Shown here in pieces: positions 7,006-14,372 of a DNA stretch of 14,816 nt. The translations under genes were made by a program, and so were the position numbers. Under the pieces are notes generated by a model. That model saw nothing but the letters and a program-made list of their open reading frames with translations, was not told the origin of the DNA and searched no databases. Within the stretch, counting starts at the first letter, position 1, and each line of letters starts with the position of its first letter. The DNA comes from Candidatus Gastranaerophilales bacterium. Its GTDB lineage: Bacteria > Cyanobacteriota > Vampirovibrionia > Gastranaerophilales > Gastranaerophilaceae. The stretch spans positions 1-14,816 of the forward strand of contig JAMPIM010000041.1 of assembly GCA_023662705.1 (NCBI GenBank). Direction: 5' to 3'.

Positions 7006-8736
7006 ATGAACACAGCCGAATATTTAGTTAAAAAACTTGAAGAACTCGGAGTTAACGACTTTTTCGGACTACCGGGAGATTATAATTTTAATATACTTTA
7101 TGCAGTAGAAAACAATCCGAACACAAACTGGATTGGCTGCACAAACGAACTTAATGCAGGATATGCAGCAGACGGTTACGCACGTCAGCGCGGTTACGGT
7201 GCAATCGTCACAACTTACGGAGTCGGGGAATTAAGTGCAATGAACGCAATTGCAGGAAGTTTCGCCGAAAACATTCCCGTAATTACTATAGTGGGAGCTC
7301 CTTCAACAAAATGTTTGGATGAAAAAACACTTGTTCACCACAATTTTTGGAATATCAATACAAGAGCATTTGAAACAGCGCACAAATCAATTGTTGAAAC
7401 AACAGCTTTCTTAAACAGAGATAATGCAAAAATTGAAATCGACAGAGTTTTGAAAGTTTTTGTTAAAGAAAAACGCCCTGTCTATATTGCAATCCCTATT
7501 GACATTGCAAAAATGGAAATTTCTGACCGTGATACAGATTATGAATGGATAAGCGACAAAAATACTCTTGAAACAGTTGTTGCAAAAATTGCCAGAAAGA
7601 TTAAAAACTCAGTGAATCCTGTTATCCTGGGAGATACTCTTGTAAAAAGATACGACGCAAGATTAGAATACAAAGAATTTGTTGAAAAATCAGGAATTCC
7701 TGCAACGAATTTCCTTATGGGAACAGGACTGTTAAACAACGACTGTCCAAATTATCTCGGAACATATTACGGCAAATATAGAAACAAAAAAGCACAAGAA
7801 AGATTGGAAAACACTGATTGTTTAATCGCAGTAGGCGCAATCTACAGTGACTTAAATTCCTTCGGATTCAACCTTCCTTATAAAATAAATTCCCATATCG
7901 CAATTTACGGAACATACACATATATTGAAGGCGAACGCTATGATAATATTAAAATGTCCGATGTACTTGAAGGTTTAAGTGAAGCAATTGAAACAAAAAA
8001 TTTTCATATAGAAAAAACTGATATTGGATATGATAAGCCTCAAATTAAAGCGGGCGAATTAACATCAGAATATATTTACCCCCGTTTGCAGGAATTTATA
8101 AAAGAAAACGATATTGTTATTGCAGAAACAGGAATTTCAACAAACGGTGTAGCGCAAATAAAATTTCCTAATAATACAGAATTACACACCCAAACGCTTT
8201 GGGGCTCTATCGGATGGGCAACTCCTGCCGCATTCGGAGCTTGCATTGCAAACCCGAATACAAGAGTAATTCTTATTACAGGAGAAGGTTCACATCAACT
8301 AACTGCAATGGAAGTAGGAAATATGCTGAGACACGGTGTAAAACCTGTAATTATTGTACTTAATAACAAAGGTTATACAATTGAACGCTTGCTTTCAGAT
8401 AACCCAAAAGACAAATTCAATGATATTATGCAGATGAATTATTCTAAATTTGCACGTGTATTTGAAGGCGATGTTTGGTCAACAAAAGTTACTACAGCAG
8501 ATGACTTTGACAAAGCTTTAAAAGTAACTCAGATTATGAATAAACTTTGTTATATAGAAATCTGCACAGCAGAAGATGACATGCCTGAATTAACAAAAAA
8601 AGTCATAACAAATTTTAAAAACACTGCACCTTCTGCACCGGAAGCTTACTGCAAAAAAGCAGAAGAGGTAAAATTAACCAAATCCGAAGATATGAAATTC
8701 GGTACAACCGTTCATGAAAGTTTAAGAGAGGAGTAA
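7006..8736 (+). CDS. ThDP-dependent 2-oxoacid decarboxylase (pyruvate/indolepyruvate decarboxylase type)
   Basis: 576 residues, normal for the family. It decarboxylates a 2-oxoacid to an aldehyde with thiamine diphosphate and Mg2+, in the cytoplasm. The PDC active-site set is present: GLPGDYN with Asp25, the ThDP-activating Glu48 in CTNELNAGYAADGYAR, the paired His111-His112 in TLVHHNFW, and NNKGYTIE with Glu460 (equivalent to the catalytic Glu of yeast and Zymomonas enzymes). These separate it from acetolactate synthase, which lacks the HH pair. The ThDP metal motif reads GEGSHQLT (426-433) instead of the usual GDGS, with Asn453-Asn454 closing the motif. The substrate (pyruvate, indolepyruvate, phenylpyruvate or branched-chain oxoacid) cannot be read safely from sequence. 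It is followed after 3 bases by gmk, so they are cotranscribed. Confidence 0.93.
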   Translation: MNTAEYLVKKLEELGVNDFFGLPGDYNFNILYAVENNPNTNWIGCTNELNAGYAADGYARQRGYGAIVTTYGVGELSAMNAIAGSFAENIPVITIVGAPSTKCLDEKTLVHHNFWNINTRAFETAHKSIVETTAFLNRDNAKIEIDRVLKVFVKEKRPVYIAIPIDIAKMEISDRDTDYEWISDKNTLETVVAKIARKIKNSVNPVILGDTLVKRYDARLEYKEFVEKSGIPATNFLMGTGLLNNDCPNYLGTYYGKYRNKKAQERLENTDCLIAVGAIYSDLNSFGFNLPYKINSHIAIYGTYTYIEGERYDNIKMSDVLEGLSEAIETKNFHIEKTDIGYDKPQIKAGELTSEYIYPRLQEFIKENDIVIAETGISTNGVAQIKFPNNTELHTQTLWGSIGWATPAAFGACIANPNTRVILITGEGSHQLTAMEVGNMLRHGVKPVIIVLNNKGYTIERLLSDNPKDKFNDIMQMNYSKFARVFEGDVWSTKVTTADDFDKALKVTQIMNKLCYIEICTAEDDMPELTKKVITNFKNTAPSAPEAYCKKAEEVKLTKSEDMKFGTTVHESLREE

Positions 8737-8739
8737 TTA

Positions 8740-9282
8740 ATGGGTAAATTATTCGTAATTTCCGGTTCATCAGGGGTTGGAAAAGGCACTGTAATCAAAG
8801 AATTTCTTGCAAAACACCCTGACTTTAAACTTTCAGTTTCTTGCACAACACGTAAGCCGCGCGAAGGAGAAGTGCACGGGATTAATTATTTCTTTCTTAC
8901 ACACGATGAGTTCAGAACCTGTATTGAACGAAATGAGTTTCTTGAATGGGCTGAGTTTTCAGGTAATATGTACGGCACACAAAAAGCTTATGTTGAAACC
9001 AAGCTGGCTGAAGGTAAAAATATGATTCTGGAAATTGATACCCAAGGCGCATTGAACGTCAAAAAAATCATGCCGGAAGCTCAATTAATATTCATTCTTC
9101 CTCCATCTTTTGAAGAATTGGAAGCACGTTTGCGCGGACGTCATACAGAAACAGAAGAAGCAATTCAAAAGCGTTTGCAAACAGTAAAATCAGAAATGGA
9201 AAACTCAAAACAGTTTGACTATCAAATAGTCAACGACAGCATTGAGAATGCTGTCGTTGGACTGGAAAAAATTATGGTTTAA
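8740..9282 (+). CDS. gmk: Guanylate kinase
   Basis: 180 residues. It phosphorylates GMP (and dGMP) to GDP with ATP, essential for GTP and DNA/RNA precursors. The P-loop GSSGVGKGT is at 9-17. SCTTRKPREGE (34-44) and NYFF (49-52) form the GMP-binding arm; EWAEFSGNMYGT (69-80) holds the Glu and Tyr that contact guanine. LEIDTQGALNVK (97-108) and RLRGRHTETEE (130-140, lid) are typical. It is about 20 residues shorter than most bacterial enzymes, missing only the variable last helix. AGAGAGGAG (8725-8733) lies within the end of the decarboxylase gene, 6 bases before the ATG, so translation is probably coupled. Its 3' end contains two perfect palindromes and the convergent neighbour stops 3 bases away. 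Confidence 0.97.
   Translation: MGKLFVISGSSGVGKGTVIKEFLAKHPDFKLSVSCTTRKPREGEVHGINYFFLTHDEFRTCIERNEFLEWAEFSGNMYGTQKAYVETKLAEGKNMILEIDTQGALNVKKIMPEAQLIFILPPSFEELEARLRGRHTETEEAIQKRLQTVKSEMENSKQFDYQIVNDSIENAVVGLEKIMV
9215..9259. repeat. Two overlapping perfect inverted repeats in the 3' end of gmk
   Basis: TTGACTAT (9215-9222) pairs with ATAGTCAA (9226-9233) across CAA. CAACGACAGCATT (9231-9243) pairs with AATGCTGTCGTTG (9247-9259) across GAG, a 13-bp perfect stem. They share bases 9231-9233, so only one can form fully at a time. No T-tract follows either on either strand, so neither is a canonical terminator, but they are placed where two convergent transcripts must end. Confidence 0.75.
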
Positions 9283-9285
9283 TTA

Positions 9286-11421
9286 TCAAACCTCCTTAAT
9301 ATCAAATATTTCGAGTAATCTTTTAACATATTTGTCAAATTCTTTGGCATCATTATTATATTTATGATGAGCATTGTCATTAAACTTATAAGATTGAAAG
9401 GCTTGCTTTATCGTCTCTAGTTCTGTTTTATTGCCATCACTAACAGATGATATATTGTTATTAATATATGCTACTATATGGTCTGCCATTGCTTTTGTAT
9501 ATTTTGCTCTTCTTGTACGAGATGTATTTTCTGTAAATACTTGAGTAAAGAAACCTCTATCAACATTACTTTCTACGCCTTTAATATAACCTTTGAGAAT
9601 ATATAATACATTATTATCATTAACGGTTTTCATGTTTGTATCAAAAGCTTCCCAACACCCGTCTGTTGTATATCCTACAAGATTACCTCGCATATATCCA
9701 CCAGTTTCTATTGCTTTATTTTTCTGCTCATCTGTCAAAACTTGAACATTATTTACTTTTGGAGTATCTTTCTTTGATGCATTTATAATATCATTCTGAA
9801 TATCACTCAAATTAGCATCCACATAAGGAGTTTTAGAACCTTGAATTTGTCTAAAACCTTTGTCTTTGTTATACCAAACACCTTGCCATTCTTTTAATTT
9901 ACCATCTGACTCAATGAAGAATATTCGTTTATAATTACGGTCACCTGTTATTTCCTTTTCTTCAAACATACGTCGACCATTAGACCATTTCTGTGATACT
10001 TCAGTCAGAGTACCGTCTTTTATAGCATCATTTATTTGTGATACCATTTTTGCTTGTTCTTCAATTTGTTCTGGAGTAATTGAACTGCCAAAAGCAATTT
10101 TTCCATCTTCTTGAGCCCCACCAACTAACGGTTGTTTTATAGCTTTAAATGTGATTTTTCCGTTAGCATCTTTTTCAGCAGCAACACCGGTCAAACATTT
10201 TAAATTACCGTCTTTATCAATTACACGGATAAACATTTGTCCAAAGATTTGAGGAGATGGATCCATGTAAACCTTTTTAATCTTATTAGATTTCAAGAAC
10301 GCATCAACACCTGGGACATTCTTTAAGTCTTTAAGCTGCTCTGCACTCAAAGCTGTCTGAAGACTATTATCCACAAGCGATTGCATACGAGTTGAATCAT
10401 TTTCCATTTCTGAATAATTTGTTACCACTGTTTGAGTTTTAATTTTTTCAGGCTCAAGTCCTTCTGCTTTTAATGCAGCAGTTGTAGATTCAACACCATT
10501 CGATTGTTTAAATTCAGGGAATTCTTCTTGCAGGCATGCATACTTACTATCGGCAGCTTCTGCTTTTGCCATACGAATCCAGTAATACAACTGCTCAACA
10601 TTATCAGCTGTAGCACTTTCTGCTGAAATTTCCAACAATTTACCAAGGGAAGCCATTGTTTCTTCCGAAATTCCGTCCTCTTTTTTAACCTCAAGAGCTT
10701 CTTTTGTCAAACCATTGTAAACAGCTTCCAAAACCTTTTTCAATTCAGTTGTTTTGGTTGTATCCGCACCTTTTAGGGCATCTGTATAAACTTGTTTAAA
10801 TGTTTTCTTATTGGTTTTATTAGTCTGCAATGAGTATAAGAATTCCATTGCGTCAACATCTTTTGCCAGCTCTGCTTTAGTTGCAGCAGACTCGCCTTCT
10901 GTCGCTAAAATCTTTTTAAAATCAATGTTTGCATTAGTAAATTCTTTTGCCGCTGCTTTTGATTTGTCAGAAGGTTCTATACCTTCATCAGACTTAAGTT
11001 TCTTTTGAATTTTATCTTTATATTCTTCATACAATTCGGTTAATTTTTCATAATTTGCCACTGAGTAAGAAGAACCGCAGTCTTTCAGTCTTTCTTCTAG
11101 GAGCATTTTTAAATCTTTATCAGTAGTAGGATTAAGGGTCTTAATATAGTCCTGAATAGCACCTTTTAACGCAGTATATTTTTCTTCTGCTTTACGTTTT
11201 TCAACACGCTCTTCAGCTGTCAAAGACGAACTTCCGCCCGTTGAACTAAAACTACAGCTGTCGCCCCACATTGGCATCTGAAAACCACCGCCCCAGCAGC
11301 TGTTCATAAATCCGCCGTTAAATCCGCTGAAACCGTTATTCATGTTTCCAAAACGGCAATCCCACATAGTTTTGTTCATCAATCCCCAGAAAACCTGAGA
11401 CATGTCAAATGGAAAAGGCAT
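9286..11421 (-). CDS. Unassigned 711-residue protein with Gly/Trp/Cys-rich head and duplicated beta module
   Basis: No family recognised. Residues 1-66 are rich in Phe, Met, Trp, Gly and Asn with Cys22, Cys42 and Cys56 and no cleavable signal. Residues 67-385 are charged and helical (Lys/Glu/Ala-rich, little hydrophobic clustering). Residues about 391-434 and 497-534 look like copies of one beta module. Both contain an acidic-turn DG-x-LK element (IDKDGNLK and IESDGKLK), then a GV, then KD and aromatic strands; each is followed by a helical segment. Residues 560-711 are mixed, ending in a helix. It is long and hydrophilic, so cytoplasmic or non-classically exported rather than membrane. AAGGAG lies about 9 bases before the ATG. 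Its TGA stop is 3 bases from the gmk stop. It is transcribed alone, divergently from rplI. Confidence 0.8.
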   Translation of the reverse strand: MPFPFDMSQVFWGLMNKTMWDCRFGNMNNGFSGFNGGFMNSCWGGGFQMPMWGDSCSFSSTGGSSSLTAEERVEKRKAEEKYTALKGAIQDYIKTLNPTTDKDLKMLLEERLKDCGSSYSVANYEKLTELYEEYKDKIQKKLKSDEGIEPSDKSKAAAKEFTNANIDFKKILATEGESAATKAELAKDVDAMEFLYSLQTNKTNKKTFKQVYTDALKGADTTKTTELKKVLEAVYNGLTKEALEVKKEDGISEETMASLGKLLEISAESATADNVEQLYYWIRMAKAEAADSKYACLQEEFPEFKQSNGVESTTAALKAEGLEPEKIKTQTVVTNYSEMENDSTRMQSLVDNSLQTALSAEQLKDLKNVPGVDAFLKSNKIKKVYMDPSPQIFGQMFIRVIDKDGNLKCLTGVAAEKDANGKITFKAIKQPLVGGAQEDGKIAFGSSITPEQIEEQAKMVSQINDAIKDGTLTEVSQKWSNGRRMFEEKEITGDRNYKRIFFIESDGKLKEWQGVWYNKDKGFRQIQGSKTPYVDANLSDIQNDIINASKKDTPKVNNVQVLTDEQKNKAIETGGYMRGNLVGYTTDGCWEAFDTNMKTVNDNNVLYILKGYIKGVESNVDRGFFTQVFTENTSRTRRAKYTKAMADHIVAYINNNISSVSDGNKTELETIKQAFQSYKFNDNAHHKYNNDAKEFDKYVKRLLEIFDIKEV

Positions 11422-11541
11422 ATTCCCGTACTCCTTTTTTACTTATCTGTTTATATTTACGGCATTTTTCGCCCAAACTTTAGAAATAAGAATAAAATTG
11501 TTACAAAAATTTACATTTTTCCTCTATTTACCCCTGAGGGC

Positions 11542-11570
11542 TCGACAATTAATCATGTTTCAGATATGAT
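11542..11570 (+). promoter_or_regulatory. Promoter for rplI
   Basis: TCGACA (11542-11547) and TATGAT (11565-11570) are 17 bases apart and each matches consensus at 5/6. Start expected near 11577, giving a leader of about 33 bases that contains AAAGGAG (11594-11600), 9 bases before the ATG. Confidence 0.7.
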
Positions 11571-11609
11571 TAGGACACTGGCCCATTATTATAAAAGGAG
11601 ACAAAAGAA

Positions 11610-12110
11610 ATGCAAGTAATATTGAAAAAAGATGTTCAAAATATCGGTGAAGCAGGCGATTTAGTAAGCGTTAAAGATGGTTACGCTAGAAATTTCCTAA
11701 TCCCTAAAAACTTCGCTGAAATCGCTACAGAAGGCGCTCTTAAAAACAGAGAACAGAACATTGCTAGAATCAGAGCTAAACAAGAAAAATTACACCAAGA
11801 AGCTCTTGCTAAAGCTGCTGAAATCGAAAAATTAGGTAAAATCGAATTATCTGCTAAAGCTGGTGAAAGCGGAAAATTATTCGGTACAATCACTACTAAA
11901 AAATTATGTGAAGAACTTAAAGAAAAATCTAATATCGATGTTGATAGAAAGACTGTTTCACTTAACGCTCCTATCAACAAAATCGGTGAATACACTATGT
12001 TAATCAAACTTACTTCAAAAGTTAAAACTGAGCTTACAGTTGTTGTTACAGCTTCAGAAGTTGTAAAAGAATCTGTAGAAGAAGCTGTTGAAGAAACAGT
12101 TGAGGCATAA
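11610..12110 (+). CDS. rplI: Large-subunit ribosomal protein bL9
   Basis: 166 residues. It binds 23S rRNA near the L1 stalk and spans out from the ribosome. The N-terminal rRNA-binding domain is canonical: MQVILKKDVQNIGEAGDLVSVKDGYARNFLIP is split over residues 1-32, with NFLIP at 28-32. The long connecting helix runs about 45-78 and the C-terminal domain begins near GKLFGTIT (88-95). It exceeds the usual 148-150 residues because of an acidic Val/Glu tail (from about 150, with EEAVEETVEA at the end). Codon use differs from the neighbours (many GCT for Ala where the others use GCA), as expected for a highly expressed gene. It has its own promoter and terminator, so it is a single-gene unit here. 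Confidence 0.97.
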   Translation: MQVILKKDVQNIGEAGDLVSVKDGYARNFLIPKNFAEIATEGALKNREQNIARIRAKQEKLHQEALAKAAEIEKLGKIELSAKAGESGKLFGTITTKKLCEELKEKSNIDVDRKTVSLNAPINKIGEYTMLIKLTSKVKTELTVVVTASEVVKESVEEAVEETVEA

Positions 12111-12128
12111 GGTTATAAAAGTCAATAA

Positions 12129-12167
12129 AAAAAATGTGCCGTCCTATATAAGTACGGCACATTTTTT
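12129..12167 (+). terminator. Rho-independent terminator after rplI
   Basis: ATGTGCCGT (12134-12142) pairs with ACGGCACAT (12154-12162), extended by five flanking A-T pairs, with an 11-base loop and a run of six T (12162-12167). The A-run on the left makes it a possible terminator in the other direction as well, though no minus-strand gene ends here. Confidence 0.92.
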
Positions 12168-12193
12168 ATTATAATAAGAGAGAATAAAATATA

Positions 12194-13246
12194 ATGAAAC
12201 TAAACTCAAGATGTTTTCCTTCAGGTGCATTAGCATATACAGATATTGAGCATGCGGTTAGAATGGTTGCAAAATTATTTGAAAAAACACCTTATTTGCC
12301 TGTATTGCCAAATATTTCACCGGAAGATACAATCCTCAAAAGAACATTAGATAACATTCCCGGAATTATTGTTAATGGCAAAAAAGTAACTATTCAACCG
12401 GGAAATGATAAATACAAACAGGCTTTAGCAGATTTGGAAAAAGCCTGCACAAACCCATCAAAGGAACTTCTTGAACCTTATGCAATGGACACAGCTTTTA
12501 TGGAAAAGTTTGAACAAATAATCCACAAGTTCAAATCAACAGAGGCATGTGTTAATCTATTAGGGCCGTTTACTCTTTCTCAAATTCTTAATAATGCAGC
12601 AGAAGAACAGGTTCTTGCGGATAAAAGTTTTAGAAAACTTTTTATTCAGGCAGTTTGCGCAAAAGCTCTCTGGGCTATTTATAAAATTAAAGAAGTATCA
12701 AAATCAACCATACCAATTATTGTTCTTGAAGAACCTATGCTTGGACAGCTTGGAACTTTGAAACGTGACAATGATGATATTACGGTAGAACTTGTTACAA
12801 GTATGCTTGCTAAAGTTGTTGAAAAAATCCAACCAACAGGAGCTTTAATTGCTGTACAATGTTATGACAAATGCGATTGGAAAATACCTATCAACGCAGG
12901 TATTGATATTATTTCATTTGATGCATACAATAACCCGAATAATTTATGCATTATTCCGGATTCTGTTTTGGAGTTCTTAGAACGCGGAGGAAAGATTAAC
13001 TGGGCAATTGTACCTACTATTAATGAATTCACTGTTAAGAATTTGAACTTAGATATACTTGAAAGAAGATTTATCAAAACACTTGAAGGACTTGTAACAG
13101 CAGGGATACCGCGACCTTTAGTTTATAATTCAGCACTAGTATCACTGCAAGGCGATGTAGATAAGCTCCCGTTAGTATTCTCTGAAAAAGCACTTATGCT
13201 TGCAAAACAACTTGCAGGAAGGATTCCTGTTGTCAAAAAGGGATAA
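12194..13246 (+). CDS. MetE/UROD-fold methyltransferase-like protein with degraded zinc site
   Basis: 350 residues resembling the C-terminal TIM-barrel of cobalamin-independent methionine synthase and related corrinoid/thiol methyltransferases. Family elements in order: SGALAYTDIEHAVRMV (10-25), YLPVLPNIS (34-42), LLGPFTLSQIL (122-132), VLEEPMLGQLGT (177-188), VQCYDKCDW (221-229), GIDIISFDAYN (236-246) and GGKINWAIVPT (265-275). In MetE zinc is held by His-x-Cys, a Glu and a late Cys. Here the His position is Gln222, with Cys223 close by, the SIE position reads SFD, and the C-terminal ECG-like element reads NSALVSLQG (312-320) without Cys. I infer it does not bind zinc in the standard way. 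No strong ribosome site: AAGAGAG lies about 12 bases before the ATG. It follows the rplI terminator, so it needs a separate promoter, which I did not locate. Confidence 0.75.
   Translation: MKLNSRCFPSGALAYTDIEHAVRMVAKLFEKTPYLPVLPNISPEDTILKRTLDNIPGIIVNGKKVTIQPGNDKYKQALADLEKACTNPSKELLEPYAMDTAFMEKFEQIIHKFKSTEACVNLLGPFTLSQILNNAAEEQVLADKSFRKLFIQAVCAKALWAIYKIKEVSKSTIPIIVLEEPMLGQLGTLKRDNDDITVELVTSMLAKVVEKIQPTGALIAVQCYDKCDWKIPINAGIDIISFDAYNNPNNLCIIPDSVLEFLERGGKINWAIVPTINEFTVKNLNLDILERRFIKTLEGLVTAGIPRPLVYNSALVSLQGDVDKLPLVFSEKALMLAKQLAGRIPVVKKG
13215..13229. repeat. Short inverted repeat at the 3' end of the MetE-like gene
   Basis: CAGGAA (13215-13220) pairs with TTCCTG (13224-13229) across GGA. It lies 15 bases before the stop of the + gene, whose convergent neighbour ends 2 bases further on. 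No T-tract follows. It may help end the transcript but is short enough to be chance. Confidence 0.4.
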
Positions 13247-13248
13247 AT

Positions 13249-14337
13249 TTATAAAAGCGCATTACTATCAATGATTATGGTATTTCTGATAAAAGAATGA
13301 GCCATTAAGAGCAGATAAGGATTCATCTCATTAGTTGCAGAGAGATTTACTTTGGCTTCTCTAGCTTCGTTAAGCTCTTCATTTTTAGGTTTAACCGCTT
13401 CAATATCTATATTCGTATTCATTGCATGAGAAGAACTTTCATCCATCAGACTTTTTTGCAAAATAGATTTAGGGAAACTTTCCGAACAAATAATATAAAC
13501 ATCAACGGAATTTGAAGTTGTAAGAGTAAAAACACCTTTTACGTTTCCAAAATTCTTTGTCTGAATAAGAACGGTTAATTTAGAATCATTAGAATCTTCT
13601 TCCCCATCAGGAGGGGTAATTTCCAAATCAAACCCTACTCCTTCGTTAAGCGGAAGCCATGGGAGATAAAGCATCATTAAACTTTTTAAGGTTTGAGTCG
13701 GATTATCAGCTTCTGCCATTGCAATACACGAATTAATCACCGCTAAAGTTTCACGAATTTGTTCATTGCTCATTCCCTGTTTAGAAGCGGAAGCCATCGA
13801 AATAATAAGTTCTGCGACAGCTTGTTTGCTGTTTTGCAGAATCATTTTAGAAATATTTGACATGCTAATCATGCCGCTAAAGAATAAAATCGCAGCATCC
13901 TGCTGAGCTTGAGCAGCTTGCTGTCCTGCTATAGGCATTGCAGGAATCGCCTCATCAAATAAAGCAGCAAGAGTTTTTTGATTCTGCAAAAGTTCCTGAT
14001 TAAGATTCCCTACACCAAGAGTTCCGCCATTAATTGGATTATTGGGATTTTGCGCATTGAATAGAATCTGGGATAAGTTCTGCGGCAAACCCAACAAATT
14101 TTTTATAAACACCGAACGGTCAATATTTGCAAGATAATTCATTTGAAGCATTTGGGTAATACTTCCGATTGCTTGCAGATTCTGCATAACAGGGTTTGGC
14201 TGCGGTTTAGAATTCGATAAAGAAGCATTCAACTCAGGCGAAAAGCCTGTAATCTTTCCCTCATTTTTTAATTTTTTCAAATATAATTCGGGGTTTTGGA
14301 GTCCCAAAATAATTTTACCAATGCTGAATCCATCCAT
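13249..14337 (-). CDS. Unassigned protein, possibly FliK-like in its C-terminal part
   Basis: 362 residues. Residues 1-60 are polar with an MDGFSIGKIILGLQNPELYLKK-type helix split over 1-22. Residues about 50-215 are Gln/Asn/Met/Ala-rich helical, including QQAAQAQQDAA (139-149). Residues 218-295 read LKSLMMLYLPWLPL, an acidic Pro/Asp loop, then strands KLTVLIQTKNFGNVKGVFTL and SVDVYIICSESF. That order (short hydrophobic helix, then strands with a K-N-x-G-x-V-x-G element) resembles the flagellar hook-length FliK C-terminal domain of Gram-positive-type proteins. I hold this loosely, since no other flagellar gene is in the window. There is no signal peptide and no Shine-Dalgarno sequence; TATAAT lies exactly 6 bases before the ATG. 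It converges with a 2-base gap on the MetE-like gene and is 35 bases downstream of the 117-codon gene. Confidence 0.75.
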   Translation of the reverse strand: MDGFSIGKIILGLQNPELYLKKLKNEGKITGFSPELNASLSNSKPQPNPVMQNLQAIGSITQMLQMNYLANIDRSVFIKNLLGLPQNLSQILFNAQNPNNPINGGTLGVGNLNQELLQNQKTLAALFDEAIPAMPIAGQQAAQAQQDAAILFFSGMISMSNISKMILQNSKQAVAELIISMASASKQGMSNEQIRETLAVINSCIAMAEADNPTQTLKSLMMLYLPWLPLNEGVGFDLEITPPDGEEDSNDSKLTVLIQTKNFGNVKGVFTLTTSNSVDVYIICSESFPKSILQKSLMDESSSHAMNTNIDIEAVKPKNEELNEAREAKVNLSATNEMNPYLLLMAHSFIRNTIIIDSNALL

Positions 14338-14343
14338 AAGTTA

Positions 14344-14372
14344 ATTATAACAATATTTTGTTACAAATCCAA
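14344..14372 (-). promoter_or_regulatory. Leaderless promoter for the FliK-like gene
   Basis: On the minus strand TTGGAT (14372-14367), 17 bases, then a perfect TATAAT (14349-14344), followed by TAACTT and the ATG. Transcription would begin at or next to the start codon, which fits the missing ribosome site. The -35 matches only in its TTG half. Confidence 0.55.

Noticed and set aside
11544..11556. GACAATTAATCAT in the rplI promoter equals part of the E. coli trp/tac promoter
   Set aside because: The match stops at 13 bases, surrounding sequence differs, and no operator follows; most likely coincidence of two AT-rich promoters rather than a vector or transfer trace.
11681..12007. 108-codon open frame opposite rplI
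   Set aside because: It lies fully antisense to a canonical ribosomal-protein gene; its length is explained by the biased codon use of rplI.
11498..14367. Shared 10-mer TTGTTACAAA (11498-11507 and 14358-14367) upstream of two minus-strand genes as an operator
   Set aside because: Only two copies, in AT-rich DNA where chance matches are likely, and at different places relative to the putative promoters.
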